Both the position numbers and the translations under genes were made by a program. From Candidatus Reidiella endopervernicosa (GTDB taxonomy: Bacteria > Pseudomonadota > Gammaproteobacteria > GCF-013343005): a stretch of DNA of 64,000 bases. Below, piece after piece: positions 21,143-29,294 of this stretch (the stretch's first letter is position 1; each line of letters begins with the position of its first letter). Below the pieces are notes generated by a model. The model worked only from the letters and a program-made list of their open reading frames with translations, made no database searches and had not been told where the DNA came from. Location: contig NZ_CP054491.1 of assembly GCF_013343005.1 (NCBI RefSeq), positions 434,001 through 498,000 of the forward strand. Direction: 5' to 3'.

Positions 21143-22290
21143 GACTCACACCACCCAGAATCGATATTGTCACTACCTGCATGGGACGCCTGTCCCATCT
21201 ACAGCAGTCACTGCCACTGGCACTCGCCCAGCCAAACGTGAACTGTATCGTGGTCGACTACTCCTGCCCAAACAATAGTGGCGACTGGGTGAGGGCACAC
21301 CATCCCGAGGTAACCGTTGTCGATGTACCAGACCAGATGCATTTCAGTGCCGCAACTGCACGAAATCTAGGTGCAGGGCACAGCGATACAGAGTGGCTTC
21401 TCTTTCTTGATGCCGACATTCTTCTGCCTGCAGATTTTCTACAAATGACAAACATCGAGCTGATGCCTGATACGGTCTATCGTGCCGATACATCAGCAGG
21501 TGGTTATGACAAGTACGGCTCCTTCCTCGTGCAGCGCGCCCATTTCGAGAAGGTCGGCGGATTCGACGAAACTTTTCCGGGGAGTCGCTATTTTTGCGAA
21601 AGTTTGTTTTGGGCATCCAAGCCCAAGCAAACAGCAAAAACTTCACGCGACCGTTTATGCCTGCGGCGCCCCGACCGTCCTGCGTACGTTGCGTAATCAC
21701 CTCTTCGCGGCTCTACACAACTCCCTCAGTGACTCTACGCCGACATAAAGCCGCTGCTGCATCTTCTCCGTCGTTCGCTCGCGCTCTCAACTACGAATAG
21801 GCAGACGGCGTCGACTATCGGGGACTAACCGCCCTCACTTCGCTCTCCATGGCGGTCAGCGAAGGCTGGGGATGTGAAGACCGAGATCTCTATCAGCGAC
21901 TGGAAGAGATCGGTGTCTCCCACTCTCTTTCCTAATCATTGGTTAAATTCAATCACTCACGGTGATGATTACCGCAGCGCCAACTACCCGCTAAGTAAAT
22001 ATGTAAGCATGTTCATCAATCGAAACTATCTTCGAATAAAACAGGAAATGACAGACATTCAGGGTGGGTCGCTGAGTACAAGCGTGAGAACGCTGATCTA
22101 TCAATCGGTCATGCACACCGTAATTCGTGCCCAAGAGACCCACTTTATTGGCAAGACTCTGGTTGAGTTCACAATAAACAAGGAGCAGTCACAAGTGGAC
22201 GCTCTGAAATTCCACCTGGATACGCTACCACGACCACGTCGATTCCTATCACGCAAGATATGGAAATTCAGAAAACAGATGAGTGATTAA
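21130..22290 (+). pseudogene. Glycosyltransferase family 2 gene interrupted by a repeat
   Basis: The first part encodes a GT-A fold: IDIVTTCMGRLSHLQQSLP, CIVVDYSCP, AATARNLGAG and the DxD-type LFLDADILLP, reaching VGGFDETF. Repeat copy 3 then intervenes. The gene resumes with EGWGCEDRDLYQRLEEIGV, exactly the continuation expected of galactosyltransferase-type GT2 enzymes (FDETF-x-GWG-x-ED). A single-base frameshift follows at about 21935, after which FPNHWLNSITHGDDYR continues to a C-terminal domain of about 110 residues. The start of the reading frame lies inside repeat copy 2. Two lesions plus a lost native start make function unlikely. Confidence 0.85.
21577..21861 (+). repeat. Dispersed hairpin-ended element, copy 3 (inside the glycosyltransferase gene)
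   Basis: This 285-base copy is among the least degraded. The left hairpin has the arms TTTTTGC/GCAAAAA, GTTTG/CAAAC and TTGGGC/GCCCAA around an ATCCAA loop. The right hairpin pairs CTAACCGCC with GGCGGTCAG (one mismatch). The insertion falls between codons for F and E of the FDETF-EGWG motif. No direct repeat of the flanks is visible at the junctions. Confidence 0.95.
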
Positions 22291-22510
22291 CACGTAAGAC
22301 AAGACGCATTCATTTAAGACACTTTTCATCAACAACTATCAGATCAAATAGAACCTTAAACCTATTGTCACCCTATGCGGCAATAACCTGCAGTCAACAT
22401 CCGGCAATCCCTTGCCGCTTTTTGCAGCCTTGCGCTGCTTGTTCAAACATAGATTCAATTATTCTCTTACATAACAGGGCAGTAACAATCCGCAGACCAT
22501 AATCCAACTC

Positions 22511-22527
22511 TTGGCCCCGTACTTGCC
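22511..22527 (+). promoter_or_regulatory. Sigma-54 (-24/-12) like promoter
   Basis: TTGGCCCCGTACTTGCC has the invariant GG and GC dinucleotides 12 bases apart and good agreement with TGGCACG-N4-TTGC. Transcription would start near 22538, 29 bases before the next gene. I did not identify an upstream activator site in the roughly 220 bases before it; the rest of that gap (from 22291) shows nothing else. Confidence 0.55.
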
Positions 22528-22566
22528 ATCTATCTCACCGGATCAATCTGTGAGTGGAAAGTGTGA

Positions 22567-23076
22567 ATGGCAATCTCGATCAACAGTTACAACCCGATGC
22601 GTGCAGCGGTGACGCCACGCGTGGGTCGTAACGAGCCAGGACCGCATCAGGTGCAACGTAGAGGTGAAGACACCGTCACGATCAGTCACGCCGCACAGGC
22701 CGCCTATCGTTCAACACCGCAACCGGTGACTGACCACAAAGTCGCGCTGCGTAGTCGTATCGATAACGATCCAGAATTTGCGGCACGTATGGCGCGCAGT
22801 ACGGCCTACGGCACTGACCTACTTGCCATTGAGCCCGACTCGCTCAAACCAGGTCGAAGTGCACGCTTTCTCGATGGAACGCCCACCAGCAACATAACCT
22901 ACCGCGAACAGTATCAGGAGCTGATCGGCAAGGTGCGTGAAAAACGCATTGAATTCTATGAAGGTGAAAAGGCGAAGGGAACGCCACCTAAGCAGCTCTA
23001 CGAGAAGTTAGAGGCGTTTAACCAGGCGTTACCTGAACCCTATCGTCGTGCAGTTGGCTTCCTCAATAAGACTTAA
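22567..23076 (+). CDS. Unknown protein behind a sigma-54-like promoter
   Basis: This 169-residue soluble protein has an unstructured, basic N-terminus followed by GEDTVTISHAAQAAYRS, a motif style found in FlgM and other secreted or flagella-linked proteins. The C-terminal half is helical and charged (YQELIGKVREKRIEFYEGEK). There is no signal peptide or membrane segment. I do not recognise the family. The motif and a sigma-54-type promoter together hint at the flagellar hierarchy, but no flagellar gene is adjacent. Its stop directly abuts the stop of the convergent gene. Confidence 0.6.
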   Translation: MAISINSYNPMRAAVTPRVGRNEPGPHQVQRRGEDTVTISHAAQAAYRSTPQPVTDHKVALRSRIDNDPEFAARMARSTAYGTDLLAIEPDSLKPGRSARFLDGTPTSNITYREQYQELIGKVREKRIEFYEGEKAKGTPPKQLYEKLEAFNQALPEPYRRAVGFLNKT

Positions 23077-23691
23077 CTACTTGGGCTGCCGAGGTTCAGC
23101 ACTGCCAACCATCAACGTTAAATCGCTCGTTAGTGTGTGCGGCACCACCGTGAGGCCACTTAATTCTGTTATCTGCTCACCCACTCTTACCGGCTTCGCA
23201 TATCGCCTACCGGATAGGTTGAAGTAGGCATCTTCACAGGGACTATAAAAACCACCTAACCAGTGTTCGGGTGATAGGTAGTCAGGCGCCTCTGCTCTAC
23301 GCTTTACAAGACAGCCGGTACGATTCGCAGTCAGGACTATAAACTCATCCGGTAAATCACCTGAATGGTCATCAGCGTCACGCTCTAAAAGATTCTGCTC
23401 ATAGAGACCCGGCACTGCAGACAACGCTCGTAGCAATGCCAACTGCTCTGCTGATCGTCGAGAGATATAAAGCTGTTTACCTTGCCATGCTGCAGACACC
23501 GTTGTGCCTACGGCAAAGTAGCGGGTGTCGATCTCCAGCCACTGATTATCGGTACCCCCCTTATCAGAGCCACCGAGACTTGAGATAAAGACATAGAGAA
23601 CCACAGCGATCGCGATTAGAAACATTAATGAAACCAGGCCCGAGAGCTGCTTTCTACGTTCAACACTCTTTTGAGAAATATTGTTACTCAT
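23077..23691 (-). CDS. Single-pass membrane protein with a possible Rieske-like fold lacking cluster ligands
   Basis: This 204-residue protein has one N-terminal transmembrane helix (VSLMFLIAIAVVLYVFISSL) that should leave the rest in the periplasm. The C-terminal half (TGCLVKRR, then GGFYSPCEDAYFNLSGRRY, then ELSGLTVVP) resembles the layout of Rieske domains, where a box 'CPCHGSxFDxxGRxxxxP' follows. The histidine ligands are missing, so a 2Fe-2S cluster is unlikely. This resemblance is a visual impression and may be wrong. It lies 32 bases after a small lipoprotein-like gene on the same strand. Confidence 0.5.
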   Translation of the reverse strand: MSNNISQKSVERRKQLSGLVSLMFLIAIAVVLYVFISSLGGSDKGGTDNQWLEIDTRYFAVGTTVSAAWQGKQLYISRRSAEQLALLRALSAVPGLYEQNLLERDADDHSGDLPDEFIVLTANRTGCLVKRRAEAPDYLSPEHWLGGFYSPCEDAYFNLSGRRYAKPVRVGEQITELSGLTVVPHTLTSDLTLMVGSAEPRQPK

Positions 23692-23723
23692 GCTTTGTAA
23701 TATCTACCGTAACCAGTAACAAG

Positions 23724-24206
23724 CTAATCCTTCTCGGCCCACTCACGAATCTTTCGTTTTAATTTCTTCTCAACCTTCTCACCAATCTCATCCCACCCAG
23801 CACTGGCTTCAGTGCCATCTTCATCTTCTGACCACCTCTTTAATTTGCGCATCACCTTCGCCTCGACCTTATCGCCAATCTCTTCCCACTCCTTCTCGCG
23901 CCGTTTTGTCGCGGCCGTCTTGCAGCTGACGTGGCAACCGCCACCCCATATAGAGATCACGCCAAGCAGAAAGCCGAAGTCGTACCACCCACCTGAGTTG
24001 TTAATTTCATAGACGCTGACACTCTCGTTGAAAAGATGAATTACCAGTGTGATGAATGAGATAACGCCGTGCCAGAGGCCATACCAAAAACCGGCAGGTG
24101 TATCTTGTGAGAACCGGACATCTCCTGCCGCACATGAGACAAGAAGCAGTGATGTAGCAAGAAGCATGAACAGCTTAAACGGTCTTATATTAATAGAGCC
24201 CATCAT
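23724..24206 (-). CDS. Lipoprotein-like small membrane protein with a duplicated amphipathic helix
   Basis: This 160-residue protein begins with a lipoprotein-type signal (LFMLLATSLLLVSCAAGD; lipobox LVSC), then has two hydrophobic segments (FWYGLWHGVISFITLVIHLF and FGFLLGVISIWGGGC). The C-terminal third holds a direct duplication: WEEIGDKVEAKVMRKLKRW, then WDEIGEKVEKKLKRKIREW. Each copy is a charged amphipathic helix starting with W-x-E-I-G-x-K-V. It probably shares a transcript with the membrane protein gene 32 bases downstream. The function is unknown. Confidence 0.65.
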   Translation of the reverse strand: MMGSINIRPFKLFMLLATSLLLVSCAAGDVRFSQDTPAGFWYGLWHGVISFITLVIHLFNESVSVYEINNSGGWYDFGFLLGVISIWGGGCHVSCKTAATKRREKEWEEIGDKVEAKVMRKLKRWSEDEDGTEASAGWDEIGEKVEKKLKRKIREWAEKD

Positions 24207-24235
24207 TACCTCCTATCTAATCTACCAACTATCTT

Positions 24236-24865
24236 TTATCTGGCTCTCTCTAACGCCAATGCACCACCAAAACCGATCAACAACACGCCAACAACGCGAT
24301 CGATCGTGACCTGGAATTTTTGGATCACACCTGGCACCAGCCGCGTACGGACAAATGATACAAACAGATTCCAGACAACGAAGACCTCAAGCGTGAGAAA
24401 GGCACCATAGAGTGCCTTATCAAACGTGGGCGTTGCCAGCTCGATGAGCTGCGAAAATATCGCCATGATGAATATCGTCACCTTCGGATTGAGAACGTTA
24501 CAGAGCAGACCATCACGAAAGGGAGTTGCACGGTTTTTATCACCATTTGCCTCGGTCGCATCGAACTGAAAGCCGCCGCCAGATAGGAGTGATTTCACTC
24601 CTATATAGACAAGGTACGCGGCACCAGCCAACTTCAGTGCAGAGAAGAGCGTAGCGTTCGCTGCAATCACTGCTGCAATCCCCAAGATCGAAAATGCAAC
24701 ATGGACTGATACTCCACAGCATATTCCCACAATACAGAGCAACGCAGGCCAGCGGGTTCGTGCACCGCTATGCTTCACAACTATCATCATGTCAGGACCT
24801 GGACTCATCATTGCGACAAAGGTTACAGACGCCAAAATCAGGTAGGTACTAATCATTTGATTCAC
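24236..24865 (-). CDS. LysE/RhtB family amino acid exporter
   Basis: This 209-residue inner-membrane protein has six hydrophobic segments and the family N-terminus (YLILASVTFVAMMSPGPDMM), where SPGPD is the LysE signature. The motifs GAAYLVYIGVKSL and GLLCNVLNPKVTIFIMAIF follow as in RhtB/RhtC-type transporters. It would export an amino acid such as a homoserine or threonine analogue; the substrate cannot be told. A minus-strand methyltransferase gene lies 80 bases upstream. Confidence 0.9.
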   Translation of the reverse strand: MNQMISTYLILASVTFVAMMSPGPDMMIVVKHSGARTRWPALLCIVGICCGVSVHVAFSILGIAAVIAANATLFSALKLAGAAYLVYIGVKSLLSGGGFQFDATEANGDKNRATPFRDGLLCNVLNPKVTIFIMAIFSQLIELATPTFDKALYGAFLTLEVFVVWNLFVSFVRTRLVPGVIQKFQVTIDRVVGVLLIGFGGALALERAR

Positions 24866-24945
24866 TAGGTTGATAAGTCATTTAGCTGGCCCTTGCCACT
24901 TAACTCAAAGCCTTTAGCACACACAACACTTTGCACAACATATTG

Positions 24946-25617
24946 TTACTTCTCGCCAATCATTATCAGTGAAGCCGGACGCTTATTCTGCGTGCTAAAT
25001 GGCTCGACAATTTCACAAGCACTGTATCCGTTACTCAGATACAAGCTCTCCCATGACTCAACGGTCCTGAAGTACCAGGGAGCGGGCGCCGAAAAATCAC
25101 CCCCTATGCCCTCCCATGAACCATCGCGCCAACCATCGACATACTCCCTGTCACCACAGACAACGATCGGATGTAGCGTCTGCACAATCAATGCCCCACC
25201 TTCGGTCAACAGCGCAGACACTTCTGCAAACAGCCGCGACACAGACTCTTTACCGATCAGTGAAAAGTTACAGACCACCGCATCGAAACGCTGTTCAAAG
25301 TCATCTGCTGAGAGATCTTCGTAACTGAGCACTCTGAATTTTCCAACACCCTCTGCAGATGCCAGCTCAACCAACTCGGGGATCGCATCGATACCCAACG
25401 CTGTCACGCCCTGCTGTTCCAGCGCTCTGACAAGCCATCCTTCACCACAGCCCGCGTCCAGCGCACAATTAGGCGATCGCTCTAAAACCGCATCAATAAT
25501 TGCGCTATTGGTGATCAACTCACGACTTTCGATCCTTCCCTCACGAACAGCCTCACACCACGGCCCAGCGTTTGCTCGCCATGAATCCACTATTTCCTCA
25601 TCAGCGTACCGACTCAT
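24946..25617 (-). CDS. Class I SAM-dependent methyltransferase
   Basis: The Rossmann methyltransferase core is clear: motif I in CALDAGCGEGWLVRALEQQG near residues 52-71, the acidic motif II residue in ALGIDAIPELVELA, and motif IV in FDAVVCNFSLIG, then VQTLHPIV. The ATG at 25617 was chosen over one three codons upstream because it gives the start MSRYADEEIVDSWR. At 223 residues it is a small-molecule methyltransferase of the YafE/UbiE style; the substrate is unknown. The 276 bases upstream, to the next gene, show no further feature. Confidence 0.85.
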   Translation of the reverse strand: MSRYADEEIVDSWRANAGPWCEAVREGRIESRELITNSAIIDAVLERSPNCALDAGCGEGWLVRALEQQGVTALGIDAIPELVELASAEGVGKFRVLSYEDLSADDFEQRFDAVVCNFSLIGKESVSRLFAEVSALLTEGGALIVQTLHPIVVCGDREYVDGWRDGSWEGIGGDFSAPAPWYFRTVESWESLYLSNGYSACEIVEPFSTQNKRPASLIMIGEK

Positions 25618-25893
25618 AACACCCAAACCACTCGTTCAAAAGATAGTGGCAGCCTGATCCCAGTCTCAATCCACTCTGCTTCAGACACAGCACCCGCCTC
25701 GCTCTCTATCCAGAGATTTCATCTATCACACGACAGCATCAGGGCGCCATCAATAGAAGTTAATGAACGATGGATAATGGATTAAACGCACAATAAATAC
25801 TCATCCCGGTTATCCGTAAAACACCATCGCTTGTAATAACCAAATGATGACTTCAAACCAAAGGTGAGTTTGATTATCTAATCTGATCTAGCG

Positions 25894-26472
25894 CTATTTA
25901 TCCGCCTTCTCTGCCAAACTCGCTTTGCTGGGTGTTTTCCGATCATAGAAGATGCTTTTACCACTGATGCTGATTGGAATACCCATCGCCACTTCACACT
26001 CGATGTAGCCCAATGCACGGACAGCCGCGCCTACTCTCTGCTGCACTCGGTTATCGATATTCAACATGCTGGCGGCCTTGGCCGCCGATGAAAGCGCCAC
26101 ACCGATATCCATCATTCGCATAATGCAGTGTGGTCCCGAATAGCCCATCTCAAAATCTTTTAACTCGCGCTCTTTTTCAAATTCGACACAGGTTCGATAA
26201 CCACAACCGCCACAATCGTAACCCGCCGTCACCGCACCATTTAAACCAATGAGTAGCAGCCCCTGAGCGCCTTCGGTATTGGTCGCATCACGATGCCAAT
26301 AGTTCTCCTTGGAACTGTTGTGAGCATATTGTCGCATCTCATCGGCAATACGCTTCAGATCATCGCCACCGGTTATCGCCACAATATTCAGGCAATCCTT
26401 ACCTCCGGCCTTGGGCGCGGCAATAGCTGAGGCCGCCATCAAATTGATCACGGTTTCTATTGTTTGCTCCAT
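25894..26472 (-). CDS. DUF2148 ferredoxin-like domain protein
   Basis: This 192-residue protein matches the DUF2148 family, small cytoplasmic proteins with a CGGCGYxxC cluster motif (YDCGGCGYRTCVEF at about residues 85-98) and another cysteine in GPHCIMRMMDIGVALSSAAK. The N-terminus LMAASAIAAPKAGGKDCLN is also typical. The cysteines suggest an iron-sulfur centre. Members are found in anaerobes and facultative organisms; no biochemical role is established that I know of. It appears to be a single-gene unit with gaps of more than 170 bases on both sides. Confidence 0.8.
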   Translation of the reverse strand: MEQTIETVINLMAASAIAAPKAGGKDCLNIVAITGGDDLKRIADEMRQYAHNSSKENYWHRDATNTEGAQGLLLIGLNGAVTAGYDCGGCGYRTCVEFEKERELKDFEMGYSGPHCIMRMMDIGVALSSAAKAASMLNIDNRVQQRVGAAVRALGYIECEVAMGIPISISGKSIFYDRKTPSKASLAEKADK

Positions 26473-26645
26473 ATTTATTTACTCATTAATGTATAAATAA
26501 AACTGATCAAAAACTATTGGAGAAACATCTTTGACTTTTTCATCCACCAATCAATCCATTGTTACACCGATCAATAATATCTAGGCCTTCTAAAACATTA
26601 TTACACTAACCCAAAACATCCAAATCTCACCAAACCCACATTAAA

Positions 26646-27227
26646 TCAGTCACGGTAGTAGCTTATAATTTTAATAGCTTCGGAGTACTCACCTGGTTGA
26701 TTTGATTCCAACCACTCTAGCAATTCAGTCGAACTCTTATCGTGCCACTCCCTTTCAATATTATTCGTTCTAACCGTTAGGTCAGCTCCATTTTCCAACA
26801 AAATCTCCAAGTACTTATTGTTTTTGTAGAGAATTGACTCATGCAGCGGTGCCAACCCATGATTCGAGAGAACGTTCACTGGCTCTCCTCTCTTAATAAA
26901 ATGATCAATTAACTTATATGCGGCATCCTGATCCACATCAAAATCAGACATCCCTCCAACATAAGCCACAAGAGATTCACCACACACCTTATCTAATAGA
27001 TCTGAACAATCTCCATAATAGTGAAAATCCGTATTTTCAATTAACCACATCGCCCATGCTGGGGTAATAAAATAGCTCTCTTTTGTATATGGATACAGAG
27101 TAGTTTGATCATCCCTTTGAATTGCTAGAACAGCCAAACCGTATGTATTATTAACGAATCGCCATGTTTGGATCACTGTAGGTATCAATGATGCGAAAAT
27201 AATTATTATAATTAATTTACGAATCAT
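26646..27227 (-). CDS. Membrane-anchored ankyrin-repeat protein
   Basis: The 193-residue product (ATG at 27227; the frame extends further upstream) has an N-terminal membrane helix (LIIIIIFASLIPTVIQTW) and, near residue 125, an ankyrin repeat: NHGLAPLHESILYKN, then YLEILLENGADLTVRT, with a partial repeat before it. It probably mediates protein-protein contacts outside the cytoplasm. The gene and its flanks are clearly more A+T-rich than the neighbours, with codons such as AAA, ATT and TTA dominating, which suggests horizontal acquisition. No partner gene is obvious. Confidence 0.7.
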   Translation of the reverse strand: MIRKLIIIIIFASLIPTVIQTWRFVNNTYGLAVLAIQRDDQTTLYPYTKESYFITPAWAMWLIENTDFHYYGDCSDLLDKVCGESLVAYVGGMSDFDVDQDAAYKLIDHFIKRGEPVNVLSNHGLAPLHESILYKNNKYLEILLENGADLTVRTNNIEREWHDKSSTELLEWLESNQPGEYSEAIKIISYYRD

Positions 27228-27271
27228 AATTTCGAGCGTGGTATTTCGCCCTATCCACATTGCCCTTAATA

Positions 27272-29269
27272 TTACTTGCCTATCTCACAACGATTACGCC
27301 CATTCTCCTTCGCTTTATAGAGTGCGGCGTCGGCTCGCTCAAACACCTTTTCGGGATCATCACCGGAGTGGAATTGGCTAATTCCGCAGGATATGGTGAT
27401 GGTGACGTGTTTGTCCTGGTAGTGGAATCCACACTTTTCAATTGCCATGCGTAATTTGTCGGCAACCTCGAAGGCGGCCTCGGCATCGGCGCCTGGCATA
27501 ATGACGACAAACTTCTCACCGCCGTAGCGAGCGAGAAAATCTGTTTCGCGAATATTCTTGCCGAGCAGTCCGGCGATGGTCATCAGTACCTTGTCGCCCG
27601 CCTTGTGTCCGTAGGTATCATTTACCTTTTTAAAGAAGTCGACATCGACCACAGTGAGTGAGAGCGGTTCTTTGAAACGTTTCCAGCGTGAGAACTCCTG
27701 CTCGATGCGCTCATCGAAGGCCATGCGATTATTAATACCAGTGAGTGCATCGGTGATCGCCTGGCTACGCTCCTGCTCCATGCGTGTACGCAGTTCACCG
27801 CTCTCCTGTTCGAGATCCTGCAGGCTTGCCTGCATCGTCTTCACCTGTTCTTCGAGCTGTTCGTTGCGTGACACCTCATCGTCGTGATGGCGGTCGACAT
27901 GGCGCAGGATGGTATCGATGCGCTCCTGCACATCCTGCTTCAGCACATCGATATCACTCGCTTCCTCAACACTGTTTGAGATGCCTGCAACCTGTGCCTG
28001 CACCTGGCTACGCATCTCGCCGGCGCTCTTCATAGAGGCCTCGCGAACCTCACTGCTTCCCTGCAGGTGCTCATCGAGTTCATCAAGTCGGGCGGTAATC
28101 TGTTCGAGGAATTTTTCGAGGTCGTGGCGCTCACGTTGGATCTTTGCACGCAGCTCTGAGATCAGGTCGGCTATCGCCTCCAGCACCGCCTTCCACTCGG
28201 CCATATCACTGGCGCTTAGAATCTGGTCTTTTACCAGTTCGGCACGCTCAGCCAGCTCCTCGGGCAGCGCCAGGCGCTCCATCAGCTGCAACAGCACCTC
28301 GGCGGCGTGTGGTGCACTCTCGAGTGGCTCCTCTTCTGCAACCGTTTCGCTAACCACCTCGCCCTCTGTGGTTACGGCTTCACTGGCGACAACCACTGCT
28401 GGTGATCGATTAAGAAGTGCCAGCAACTCATCGGTAAGACGCTGTAACTCCATTTCGGTCGCCTGTTGGGCACGCTGCTGCAGTCCCTGAGCAACCTCAT
28501 CGCCATCATCGAGCTGCACGCCGCTGATAATGCGTGTTAATACGCCACGCGCGGCCTCAACAGGTTCAGCCTGTGGTGTGGAGGGTTGGGATGGCGCGGC
28601 CTCAGTTTCTGGTGTCGGTGGCGCTTCATTGGGGGTTGGCACCTCATCCAGAGCGGGTGGCTCCGGCAGCGAATCATCCACCTCTTCTTCAACGCTCTCC
28701 TCTTCGCTCTTTTTGTCGCGACCGAAGAGTCGGCCAAACAGACCGCCCTTTTCTTCGCTCTCACCCTCCTCGCCCGCTTCGTGCTTCTCCTCAGCGATCT
28801 TCTCCCCCGCCTCCAGCAGCAGCCCGGCAAATTCGCGAATGATCGGCGGCAGACCCGTCTCATCATTGAGACGCTCCATATCGTGACGAAGGGTTTTGAG
28901 CTTGCGGGCCACACCGGATGGCCACTCGATGACATCGAAGAGTTCGATCAGCAGGTCGGCGGGTTTGGCGGCGGCCTCTTTTTCGCGCTGTGTATCAAGG
29001 CGCGTCAGTGTGGCTGAAATGGCATCGATTATGGTGGTGAGGGTGTCGTGGTCTACGCCGTCGCGGATCGACTTTCGCAGCGCCTTGAGTTGATCGTCGA
29101 GGCTCTCGTCGAGGCTCTCGTCGAGGCCATCGGCGGCGAGTGAGATGCGACTGAGTGAGCGGCGCAGCAGATTCTCTACATGCACTGCCTGCTTGTCGTT
29201 TTGCTCCAGCTGCTCCAACAGTGCGTAGTACTTGTACTGCCAGTTACCGCCTGATGCGTCTTCTGCCAT
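27272..29269 (-). CDS. Diguanylate cyclase homologue with a GGEKF motif
   Basis: This 665-residue cytoplasmic protein has a long N-terminal region of helices and coiled coil with an acidic, Pro-rich linker (SEEESVEEEVDDSLPEPP) around residue 200, a second coiled coil around residues 360-490, and a C-terminal GGDEF domain from about residue 500. The domain has DALTGINNRMAFDE, VVDVDFFKKVNDTYGHKAGD and a well-placed inhibitory-site motif (RETD five residues before the signature). The signature itself reads YGGEKF: lysine replaces the catalytic glutamate. It may therefore be inactive as a cyclase and act as a c-di-GMP sensor. Alternatively the AAG codon is a sequence error for GAG. Confidence 0.88.
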   Translation of the reverse strand: MAEDASGGNWQYKYYALLEQLEQNDKQAVHVENLLRRSLSRISLAADGLDESLDESLDDQLKALRKSIRDGVDHDTLTTIIDAISATLTRLDTQREKEAAAKPADLLIELFDVIEWPSGVARKLKTLRHDMERLNDETGLPPIIREFAGLLLEAGEKIAEEKHEAGEEGESEEKGGLFGRLFGRDKKSEEESVEEEVDDSLPEPPALDEVPTPNEAPPTPETEAAPSQPSTPQAEPVEAARGVLTRIISGVQLDDGDEVAQGLQQRAQQATEMELQRLTDELLALLNRSPAVVVASEAVTTEGEVVSETVAEEEPLESAPHAAEVLLQLMERLALPEELAERAELVKDQILSASDMAEWKAVLEAIADLISELRAKIQRERHDLEKFLEQITARLDELDEHLQGSSEVREASMKSAGEMRSQVQAQVAGISNSVEEASDIDVLKQDVQERIDTILRHVDRHHDDEVSRNEQLEEQVKTMQASLQDLEQESGELRTRMEQERSQAITDALTGINNRMAFDERIEQEFSRWKRFKEPLSLTVVDVDFFKKVNDTYGHKAGDKVLMTIAGLLGKNIRETDFLARYGGEKFVVIMPGADAEAAFEVADKLRMAIEKCGFHYQDKHVTITISCGISQFHSGDDPEKVFERADAALYKAKENGRNRCEIGK

Positions 29270-29294
29270 TACCCACTCTACCTTCTAGTGTTGT

